DNA of 64,000 nucleotides. It comes from Actinomycetes bacterium (GTDB taxonomy: Bacteria; Actinomycetota; Actinomycetes; Propionibacteriales; Propionibacteriaceae). A model generated the notes under the pieces. It did not search any database. It was not told the origin of the DNA and was given only the letters and a program-made list of their open reading frames with translations. Location: the NCBI GenBank assembly GCA_023458095.1, contig JAEXAS010000014.1, forward strand, positions 1 to 64,000. The letters are read 5' to 3'. The stretch's first letter is position 1. Each line of letters starts with the position of its first letter. Below, piece by piece: positions 43,541 through 50,337 of the stretch. Made by a program: the position numbers and the translations under genes.

Positions 43541-43863
43541 GCCACACGGGAACTCGCGAGCCCTCCGCCCCCCGGCAGCGCAGGCTCCGTCTTCCCAGCC
43601 AGAAAATGCAGAGCCTGCGCCTGAGGTCACTCGCTTCAGTGGGCCACCTGCCGACGCGCAGGCCACCCAGAAAGCTCACCGTGTGGCAAACCAGCCGGAC
43701 TGACGAGCAAGTGACTGCCAAGGCTCAGCGCCGACTGGGGTCACATCTGCCTGAATGCCTTGTCAAGACCAGTCCGTGGACCACATCTTCTTCCACACCC
43801 GCAGGCCCACCCACCCATTCCGGGAACCTTTGACCAGGTGGTCAGCTCAGTTTGTCCACCTGG
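43541..43863. other. Structured intergenic region without a gene
   Basis: No convincing coding frame. It contains GCGCAGGCTC (43578-43587) paired perfectly with GAGCCTGCGC (43611-43620), GTCACTCGCT (43626-43635) near-paired with AGCAAGTGAC (43706-43715), and TGACCAGGTGG (43831-43841) paired with CCACCTGGTCA (43856-43866), which reaches into the DUF202 stop codon. The last repeat may be a bidirectional terminator for the converging genes. The others suggest an untranslated RNA, unproven. Confidence 0.4.
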
Positions 43864-44205
43864 TCAGTTTCCGGTGGGCCACATCAACATGAGGCCCAGC
43901 ACGGCCAGCAGCAAGGCCACGACGGCGACGAGCAACGGCGCCCGTCCGTCCAACTGTTCACCCTCGACGTTGGCCTTCAGAAGATCGTCCGCAGCGCGGT
44001 ATCGACGCCGGGCCAGGGCCATCACCACGATGGCGCCACTAACCACGATCACCGTCGGCAGGAAGGACCACACCCCCAGGTGCTCCCAGGCCAGCCGCCA
44101 GGACCCCAATCCCAGGACCAGCAACACCAGTCCTGTGCGCAACCACGCCAAAGCGGTGCGCTCAGCCTGCAACCCCTTCGGGGCGCTCGGGGTGGATTCG
44201 CTCAT
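43864..44205 (-). CDS. DUF202 family membrane protein
   Basis: A 113-residue protein with the DUF202 opening LQAERTALAWLRTGLVLLVL (xxExTxLAWxRT), then two more helices (WSFLPTVIVVSGAIVVMALA and LLVAVVALLLAVLGLMLMWP). Its ATG overlaps the stop of the YidH-like gene (ATGA), so the two make a coupled pair. The pair probably forms a hetero-oligomer in the membrane; function unknown. Confidence 0.88.
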   Translation of the reverse strand: MSESTPSAPKGLQAERTALAWLRTGLVLLVLGLGSWRLAWEHLGVWSFLPTVIVVSGAIVVMALARRRYRAADDLLKANVEGEQLDGRAPLLVAVVALLLAVLGLMLMWPTGN

Positions 44206-44564
44206 GCCAGCAGCAGCCCGAGCAGGGCCAAGACTGCGGCGACTACGAGGATCACCGGGAGCACAACGATCAGCCCGGCGAAGGGCAGGGGATGCTCCTC
44301 CCGAAGCGCGATCTCAACTTTCATCCAGCCGAACCAGGCCTGCACCGGGCAGGCAAGACCACCCAGGATCAACACAATCGACGCGGCCAAGCGGAAGCCG
44401 GGGTTCAGGCTGAGTGCCAGTGACTCCAGGCCGACGCCCACCGAGATGAGGGCCAGTCCGACCCCGATCCAGGCCAGAAAGGTGCGCTCATTGGCCAAGG
44501 TGAACCGGGCATCGGGCTCAGAGCCGCGCGAGTACACCGACTTCGGGAAACGTTCACGGCTCAT
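44202..44564 (-). CDS. YidH-like DUF202 membrane protein
   Basis: ATG 44564 with GGAGG box gives 120 residues: ARFTLANERTFLAWIGVGLA is the DUF202 signature (ANERTFLAWxR variant with Ile in place of Arg), then two membrane helices. It is the first of two coupled DUF202 genes and matches the YidH length. No function known. Confidence 0.88.
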   Translation of the reverse strand: MSRERFPKSVYSRGSEPDARFTLANERTFLAWIGVGLALISVGVGLESLALSLNPGFRLAASIVLILGGLACPVQAWFGWMKVEIALREEHPLPFAGLIVVLPVILVVAAVLALLGLLLA

Positions 44565-44900
44565 CGGAACCTCCGGACCTTGCTGACTCAACCCACTGGT
44601 CAGCCTAGCGTCAGCCCCAGAGCTGCCCGGGAGGCTGTCACGTCCCTGGGTCCGCAGCTGGATCGAGCTGGCGATCCCCCTGCGGGGTGCTGCGGGCGGG
44701 ATCAACCATGGCGGACACATTTTGCCTTGCCGCGCATCGTTTTGTCGATTCAATTCGGTGCCGGAATTCGAAATTGTGGTTGTCCACAGATTGAGTAAGG
44801 AGATTAGTAATTGGCTCCAGAACTGCTCTAGCATCACTCGAAACCGCCACACGAGACTGGCTAACCCCGGCCAGGCAGGGTGCGCGGTAAGGAGACGAGC
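44565..44900. promoter_or_regulatory. Divergent gap between DUF202 pair and Tad operon
   Basis: 336 bases without a gene. It is noticeably more AT-rich from about 44715 to 44840 than its surroundings, including TTGTCC (44780-44785) followed 18 bases on by TTAGTAAT, a weak promoter-like pair for the Tad operon. No inverted repeat of note was seen. The operon's GGAGACGAGC ribosome site ends it. Confidence 0.35.
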
Positions 44901-45515
44901 ATGATCGATTCCACGCTGACTACGGTTCGGAGCAGGCGAAACCTGCGCTGGATCGCGGCTGGGGCGTTGGCGGTCTGCCTGAGTGGCCTGGGCGCGGCAT
45001 TGCTTTATGCCAGCGCCACCAATGCTGTCTCTGCGGTCGCAATCAATCGCACGGTGTATCGCGGCCAAGTCATTACTTCCGACGATGTGAAAATCACTTC
45101 GGTGGCGGCACCCCTTGGTGTGGAAGTGGTGCCAGCGGGGGATCTGAAGAACATCGTCGGCAAGACGGCACTCACTGACCTAACTGAAGGCGGGCTCCTC
45201 AACCCGCGTTCGGTGGGGGATCCGGTGATGGCCGACGGGACCGTCCGGCTCGGGCTTCGGCTCGAAGCCGGACGGCTCCCCACCCAATCGTTACCACCCG
45301 GCACCGGCGTACGTCTGGTGCCGGTGGCCAGCGACGCCGGCAGCGCACCCGGCGGGTCCAGCGTGACCGCCACCGTCGCTTCCCTTCCACAACTGCAAGC
45401 CGACGGCGCCACCCTGCTGGACGTGACCGTGGCCTCCGGCGAGAGCGAACGGCTGGCCCGGCTCGCCGCGGCCCATCAACTGGTCCTCATTCAGCTCCCG
45501 GAGGTGTCCCGATGA
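44901..45515 (+). CDS. cpaB: CpaB/RcpC-like SAF-domain protein of the Tad pilus
   Basis: A 204-residue protein with one N-terminal membrane helix (LRWIAAGALAVCLSGLGAALLYA) and an outside SAF domain, INRTVYRGQVITSDDVKITSVAAP and GKTALTDLTEGGLLNPRSVG. CpaB helps assemble the Flp pilus in the envelope. It is first in the operon and its stop overlaps the next ATG. Confidence 0.8.
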   Translation: MIDSTLTTVRSRRNLRWIAAGALAVCLSGLGAALLYASATNAVSAVAINRTVYRGQVITSDDVKITSVAAPLGVEVVPAGDLKNIVGKTALTDLTEGGLLNPRSVGDPVMADGTVRLGLRLEAGRLPTQSLPPGTGVRLVPVASDAGSAPGGSSVTATVASLPQLQADGATLLDVTVASGESERLARLAAAHQLVLIQLPEVSR

Positions 45516-46267
45516 GTGTGTTCCTGCTTACCAGCGCCGCGCATTCGCCAGGAGTGACCACCCTCGCGGTCGCCTTGGCTCTGCATTCCGGGGAGCCCGC
45601 ACTACTGGTTGACGCCAATCGCGAGCCCGACCAGGCGGTACTGGCCGGCTACCTGCGAGGCACCGATCCGCAAGGCTGCGGCCTGGGCGGGATGCTCCAG
45701 GCCTACCGCGAGCACCGACCTTTGGCCACGGTGCTGCCGTCGATGCTGCTGCCGCTGGCCGAGACCAGCGCCTTCCTGCCTGGTTTCGCGCACCCCGGAA
45801 TGGTGTCGCTGTTCGCGCCGGTGTGGCCGGAGTTGGCCGACCTGCTGGAGGCCGAGACGCGCCCGGTCTATGTCGATGCCGGACGCATCGGTACCGGCGG
45901 GCTGCCGCCGTCCCTGGTCGCGGCCAGCAGTGCGGTGGCGGTGGTTACCCGCACCACCCTGCCTGACCTGGCCGCCCTGCGCCTGTACCTGCCCCAAATT
46001 CAGGAGGCGGCCGGCAGCGAGCGGGTCGGATTGGTTCTGGTCGGCCCGGGGCGCCCCTACGGTGCCGCCGAGATTCGTAAGCGCTTCGACGTTCCGATCT
46101 GGGGCAGCTTGTCCTGGCAACCGCTCGAGGTGGAGCGCTACGCGTTGGGCGCCGACCAGCGGCGTCGCCGAACCCCGGAGCGCTACCGCGCTGATGTGCG
46201 CGCCTTGGCCGCCGCTCTGGCCGGACGTGACACCCATCGTCGGGCGCTGATCGGAATCCGGCAGTGA
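45512..46267 (+). CDS. CpaE/TadZ-like MinD-family protein lacking the Walker A lysine
   Basis: A 251-residue ParA/MinD-fold protein, LLTSAAHSPGVTTLAVALAL at the start, LLVDANREPD, VYVDAGRIG, VAVVTRTTLPDLAALRLYLP. In true CpaE the loop reads KGGVGKTT; here it reads AHSPGVTT, with both lysines replaced. It probably cannot hydrolyse ATP in the standard way and may serve as a fixed polar-localisation factor. Coupled by overlap to cpaB and tadA. Confidence 0.72.
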   Translation: MSVFLLTSAAHSPGVTTLAVALALHSGEPALLVDANREPDQAVLAGYLRGTDPQGCGLGGMLQAYREHRPLATVLPSMLLPLAETSAFLPGFAHPGMVSLFAPVWPELADLLEAETRPVYVDAGRIGTGGLPPSLVAASSAVAVVTRTTLPDLAALRLYLPQIQEAAGSERVGLVLVGPGRPYGAAEIRKRFDVPIWGSLSWQPLEVERYALGADQRRRRTPERYRADVRALAAALAGRDTHRRALIGIRQ

Positions 46268-47667
46268 ATCGCCTGGCCACCGTCGGGTTGTTCTCGGTTC
46301 CCCAGGCCTTCGAGCCGAAGTACAGCAGAGGCCAGGTGGCCGCCCACACCGGAACCGATCCGGATCTGGACTGGCAACTGGTGGTCATTCTGCGGCGCAA
46401 GGCGTCCGAACTGATCAGCCAGGCCGCCGCCGAGGGCGAGCCACTCGGACCGGACGACCGCAGGTTGCAGGGGCGCTCGATCATTCGGCGCGTGGTGCGC
46501 GATCACGTCGAGACGCTCAGCAGCACTGGCGAGGCCCTGTGGCCGGTCGAGGTCGAAGCTGCCTGTGCTCGCGCGGTGGAGAACGCGATCTTCGGCTACG
46601 GACGTCTGCAGCCACTGTTCGAGATCCCGGAGGCGGAGAACATCGAGATCCACGGCTGCGACTCGGTCGTGGTCCAGTACGGCGATGGGCATCGGGAGAA
46701 TCGGCCCCCGGTGGCCGACAGCGACGAAGAACTCGTCGAGGCAATCCGCTTCCTGGGCGAGTCGGTCAGCCCGGCACGACCCTTTGACGACACCCACCCG
46801 ATGCTCACCTTGGCCCTGGGGGATCGTTTCCGGCTCCACGCCATCGGTTTCGGACTGAGCTACCGGCCCAGCATCACCATTCGTCAGCACACGCTCACCG
46901 ACATCACCTTGGCCGACCTGAGCGAAGGCGGACTCATGCCGGCGGAGGTGGCTGAGTTCCTGCGAGCGAGTGTCCTGGCCCGAAAATCGATGGTCATCTC
47001 CGGCGACCAGGGCGCCGGCAAGACCACCCTGCTGCGTGCTCTGATCGACGCGATTCCTGACAATGAACGCTTCGGCACGCTGGAAACCGACTACGAACTG
47101 CTGACCCACCTCCAGGCTCACCGCCGCAACATCCTGGCGCTGCAGTCCCGAGTGGGTATGGGCGAGATCGTGGCCGGCCGGCGGCTGGGCGAATACACCG
47201 TCGCCGACCTCATTCCTGAAGCACTTCGCCAGAACCTGTCCCGATTGGTGGTCGGTGAGGTGCGCGGCAATGAAGCCGGGGCCATGTTCGAGGCGATGAC
47301 CTCCGGCGCAGGCACCTTGTCGACGACCCACTCCCATTCCGCCGCGTCCACGATCGACCGGCTGGCCTCCCGGGTCGCCCACGGTGGGGTGCTCGCCATG
47401 GACGAGGCCTACCGCCAGATCGCGCACCACCTGCATCTCCTGATTCATGTGCGGCTGATCGATGACACCTGGCGCGGCGGCGTCCGGCTGCGCCAGATCG
47501 CAGAGATTCGACAACTCACTGGCGGCATCGAGTCCGGACGGCCGGTGACCCATCTGTGTTACCGCAGCGATTCCCGGGGGCATTACGAGTTCACCCCTGA
47601 CCCCGGTCTGCTCGCCGAGCTGACCGAATTCGGCTTCGCCGACGGCGCTGCGGGCGGCCGACCATGA
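46264..47667 (+). CDS. tadA: TadA/CpaF secretion ATPase
   Basis: A 467-residue GspE/VirB11-type ATPase. The N-terminal helical part is followed by LFEIPEAENIEIHGCDSVVVQY, Walker A SGDQGAGKTTLLRALIDAIP (about residue 245), Asp box TLETDYELLTHL, Walker B-like RLVVGEVRGNEAGAMFEAMT and HSHSAASTIDRL. It drives pilin assembly on the cytosolic face. It is the motor of the operon. Confidence 0.93.
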   Translation: MNRLATVGLFSVPQAFEPKYSRGQVAAHTGTDPDLDWQLVVILRRKASELISQAAAEGEPLGPDDRRLQGRSIIRRVVRDHVETLSSTGEALWPVEVEAACARAVENAIFGYGRLQPLFEIPEAENIEIHGCDSVVVQYGDGHRENRPPVADSDEELVEAIRFLGESVSPARPFDDTHPMLTLALGDRFRLHAIGFGLSYRPSITIRQHTLTDITLADLSEGGLMPAEVAEFLRASVLARKSMVISGDQGAGKTTLLRALIDAIPDNERFGTLETDYELLTHLQAHRRNILALQSRVGMGEIVAGRRLGEYTVADLIPEALRQNLSRLVVGEVRGNEAGAMFEAMTSGAGTLSTTHSHSAASTIDRLASRVAHGGVLAMDEAYRQIAHHLHLLIHVRLIDDTWRGGVRLRQIAEIRQLTGGIESGRPVTHLCYRSDSRGHYEFTPDPGLLAELTEFGFADGAAGGRP

Positions 47668-48509
47668 TCGGCCTGGCAGTGGCGAGCGGGGCTTTGTTCG
47701 CAGTGGGACTGATGGCTTTGTTCGTGGGTTTCAACAGTACAAAGACGACAATCCCCAGGTTTTCCACACGTCTGTGGAAAAGTCCTGTGGACAGCCGCGT
47801 CCGGCGCCAGGCGCTCGTCCTCGGTGGTTCGGTCCTGATCGGAGGGCTGGGCGCGGCGATCTCCGGCTGGTGGCTCTTGATCGTCATCATTCCGGCCCTC
47901 GTCGGCGTCTTGCCGCTGCTGCTCTCCGCACCCCCGAACCGGGAGCTGGAGTTGCTCCAAGCCATCGACCGCTGGCTGCGGGTCCTCGCCTCACTGCTGG
48001 CCACCGGGCGATCCATCTCCGACGCCATCCGGGTCTCGGCCCGACAGGCCCCCGCGCTGCTGGCACCCGAACTACGCCTGCTGGTCGCCCGCCTGGATGA
48101 TCGGTGGAGCATGGACAGCGCTTTGTTGGCCATGGCCGACGAACTGAACAGCCCTGACGCCGATGCCGTCTTGGCCGCCCTGGCCTTGGCTGCCCGACGC
48201 GGCGGCACTGGCGCCCGGGCCACCCTGGCGGCTCTGGCCGACAGCCTCGCCGATCGGATTCGCGCCCTACGCGAGATCGGCACCGAGCGGGCCAAGCCGC
48301 GGTTCGTGGTGCGCCAGGTCACCCTGATCACCGTGGTGGTGTTGGGCCTGGCCCTGCTGTTCAGCGGGGACTTCTTCGCCCCCTTCACAACCCCGATCGG
48401 GCAGATCCTGCTCGCCGTGTTGGTGACTGCCTACCTGGGTTCGCTGCTGTTTCTGCGCCGCATGACATTGCCGCGACCTCGGCAGCGAATTCTGCGGAGG
48501 GCCGTATGA
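47664..48509 (+). CDS. tadB: TadB-like inner-membrane platform protein
   Basis: A 281-residue T2SSF-domain protein with N-terminal helices (GLAVASGALFAVGLMALFVG, LVLGGSVLIGGLGAAISG), the helical cytosolic domain (LELLQAIDRWLRVLASLLATG, ALAARRGGTGARATLAALAD), and two C-terminal membrane helices. It forms, with TadC, the platform on which TadA acts. Confidence 0.88.
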   Translation: MIGLAVASGALFAVGLMALFVGFNSTKTTIPRFSTRLWKSPVDSRVRRQALVLGGSVLIGGLGAAISGWWLLIVIIPALVGVLPLLLSAPPNRELELLQAIDRWLRVLASLLATGRSISDAIRVSARQAPALLAPELRLLVARLDDRWSMDSALLAMADELNSPDADAVLAALALAARRGGTGARATLAALADSLADRIRALREIGTERAKPRFVVRQVTLITVVVLGLALLFSGDFFAPFTTPIGQILLAVLVTAYLGSLLFLRRMTLPRPRQRILRRAV

Positions 48510-49381
48510 ACCCGATCCTGGTCGCGACCCTCGCCGGTTCAGTCGGCGCTTTCGGAATCTGGGCCATCCTGCGCGGTGCCGTGGCACCGGTCGATCCCCG
48601 GCTCGGGGACGCCTTGGACCTTCTGGACGGTCGACTGATCCGTCCGATTCCTCAGAACGGTTCCGACAAACTGGGGGCCTGGCTGCGCCTTCGCCTGCAC
48701 CGACCGGTCTCGGACCGCGTGGCTCGGCTGTTGCGGCTCACCGGGCGCAGCGTGGAACACCACGACACCATCAAGGTCCTCGCCGCTGCCGTCGGCCTGT
48801 TGATTCCATTGCTGATGGCGGCTGTGCTCAGTTGGGGCCTTGGTGTGGGGTTCGCCGGTGTCGCCGTGCTGGCACCCTTCACCGCCCTGCTCGGGTTTCT
48901 CCTTCCGGACTTGCTGCTGACCAGCGCCGAGCAGGACATCACCGAGGACGCCACCGAGGCGCTGCTGACCTATTTCGATCTGGTGATGCTGGAACGGTTG
49001 GCCAATCAGTCGGGCGCGCAGGCGTTGCGGTCGGCGGCGTCGGTGAGCGATATCACCATCTTCGCCATGATCCGGGAGACCCTGGAGCGGGCACGGTTGG
49101 AGCAGCGCGCCCCCTATGACGATCTGCGCGTGCTCAGCCGCGAACTGGATCTGCCAGCCCTGACCGATATCGCCGATGTGATGAACCTCGACGAGTCCGG
49201 GGCTTCGCTGGCTTCGGCACTGCAGGCCAGAGTCAGCGAGTTACGCGACGCCCACCTGACCAATGCCAAGCTCGCCGCCTCCCAGATCTCGGAACGAATG
49301 ACCTTCTTCATGGTGGTCCCGGCACTGGTCTTCGCTGGCTTCTTTCTCGTCCCTCCCATGCTTCGGCTGCTGGCCGGATGA
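48506..49381 (+). CDS. tadC: TadC-like inner-membrane platform protein
   Basis: A 291-residue T2SSF-domain protein; N-terminal helix (ILVATLAGSVGAFGIWAILR), a mid pair at about 90-135, the TadC helical domain (LLTYFDLVMLERLANQSGAQALRSAAS, MNLDESGASLASALQARVSELR), and a last helix (MTFFMVVPALVFAGFFLVPP). It overlaps the preceding gene. The pilin genes follow within 20 bases. Confidence 0.88.
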   Translation: MNPILVATLAGSVGAFGIWAILRGAVAPVDPRLGDALDLLDGRLIRPIPQNGSDKLGAWLRLRLHRPVSDRVARLLRLTGRSVEHHDTIKVLAAAVGLLIPLLMAAVLSWGLGVGFAGVAVLAPFTALLGFLLPDLLLTSAEQDITEDATEALLTYFDLVMLERLANQSGAQALRSAASVSDITIFAMIRETLERARLEQRAPYDDLRVLSRELDLPALTDIADVMNLDESGASLASALQARVSELRDAHLTNAKLAASQISERMTFFMVVPALVFAGFFLVPPMLRLLAG

Positions 49382-49400
49382 ACCTGCGAAAGGAATGCCG

Positions 49401-49577
49401 ATGAGAGTGCTTCACCTGGTGATCGGGACCCTGATGCTGCCGGTACCCACCCGCGACCAGCGAGGCTTGTCACAGTCCACCGAGATTGCCATCCTCACCG
49501 GGGTCGTGGTGGGCATCGCGGTCACCGTCGGTGCCGCGATCACCGTCTACGTCAAAGCCAAACTGCCTCAGCCATGA
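49401..49577 (+). CDS. flp: Flp-type pilin
   Basis: ATG 49401 (GAAAGGAATGCC box; ATG 49395 two codons upstream is an alternative) gives 58 residues. A leader ending RDQRG is followed by LSQSTEIAILTGVVVGIAVT, giving a Gly processing site with Glu at about +6 and one hydrophobic helix, the plan of Flp major pilins. The leader is long for a Flp pilin and itself hydrophobic. This should be the fibre subunit; its stop overlaps the first TadE-like gene. Confidence 0.72.
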   Translation: MRVLHLVIGTLMLPVPTRDQRGLSQSTEIAILTGVVVGIAVTVGAAITVYVKAKLPQP

Positions 49578-49921
49578 ACCAACGCGGCTTCTCCGAATCC
49601 ACCCAGTGGGCGGTCTTCACCCCGGTCGTCCTGCTGCTGGTGCTGGGCCTGGTTCAACTCGGCGTCTGGCTGCACGCCCGCACAGTCGCTGCCGAAGCCG
49701 CCGCGACCGTTGCCGACCTTCAAGCGGCCGGGCTGGCCGGTGCGGTGGACGCCGGTCAACGGATCACGGCCGGCGCCGGTCTGAAGGCCGTGCACATCGC
49801 CACCGTTACCGAGCCCACTGTGGTGGTGGTGACCGTGACCGGCCGGGCGCCGCTGTTCTTCGATGTGGGTCAAGGAATGATCCAGGAGCGCGCCGTCTCG
49901 CCTCGGGAGCGGCTGCGATGA
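49574..49921 (+). CDS. TadE-like minor pseudopilin
   Basis: A 115-residue protein beginning NQRGFSESTQWAVFTPVVLL, a prepilin-like cleavage site then a membrane helix, and a small outside domain (KAVHIATVTEPTVVVVTVTG). TadE-type pseudopilins initiate or stabilise the pilus. Start and stop both overlap neighbours. Confidence 0.8.
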   Translation: MNQRGFSESTQWAVFTPVVLLLVLGLVQLGVWLHARTVAAEAAATVADLQAAGLAGAVDAGQRITAGAGLKAVHIATVTEPTVVVVTVTGRAPLFFDVGQGMIQERAVSPRERLR

Positions 49922-50337
49922 GCCAACGCGGATCGCTGAGCGTCGAGTTCGCCATCTTGACCCCGACTCTGGTGGTGCTGTTCGGTCTGATCATCGGAGG
50001 AGCCCGCACGTGGCTGGCCCACTCGGCCGTGGAACACATGGCCGGCGCCGCAGCCCGCGCCGCTTCCTTGGAACGCTCGGTCGGCCAGGCCGAGGTGGCC
50101 GCTGAAACGCTGGCCACCCGACAGGCGGCGGCTTCGGGAACGCGCTGTGAACCCCTGACGGTCGAACTGGACGCTGCTGGGTTGACCCGACCCGCCGGCT
50201 CCTCCGGACAGGTGGTGGCGATGGTTCGCTGCCAGGTACCGCTTTCCGACATCGTGGTTCCCGGCTGGCCAGGCCGAGTCGAAGTCTCGGCAAGCGCGCA
50301 GGCGGTGGTGGACACCTACCGAGGACACCGGCCATGA
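49918..50337 (+). CDS. tadE: TadE-family pseudopilin
   Basis: ATG 49918 overlapping the previous stop gives 139 residues: SQRGSLSVEFAILTPTLVVL, exactly the TadE motif (RGSxxVEFAxxxP), a membrane helix, then an outside domain with two cysteines (GTRCEPLTV, VAMVRCQVPL) likely in a disulfide. It is the second pseudopilin of the operon. Confidence 0.88.
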   Translation: MSQRGSLSVEFAILTPTLVVLFGLIIGGARTWLAHSAVEHMAGAAARAASLERSVGQAEVAAETLATRQAAASGTRCEPLTVELDAAGLTRPAGSSGQVVAMVRCQVPLSDIVVPGWPGRVEVSASAQAVVDTYRGHRP

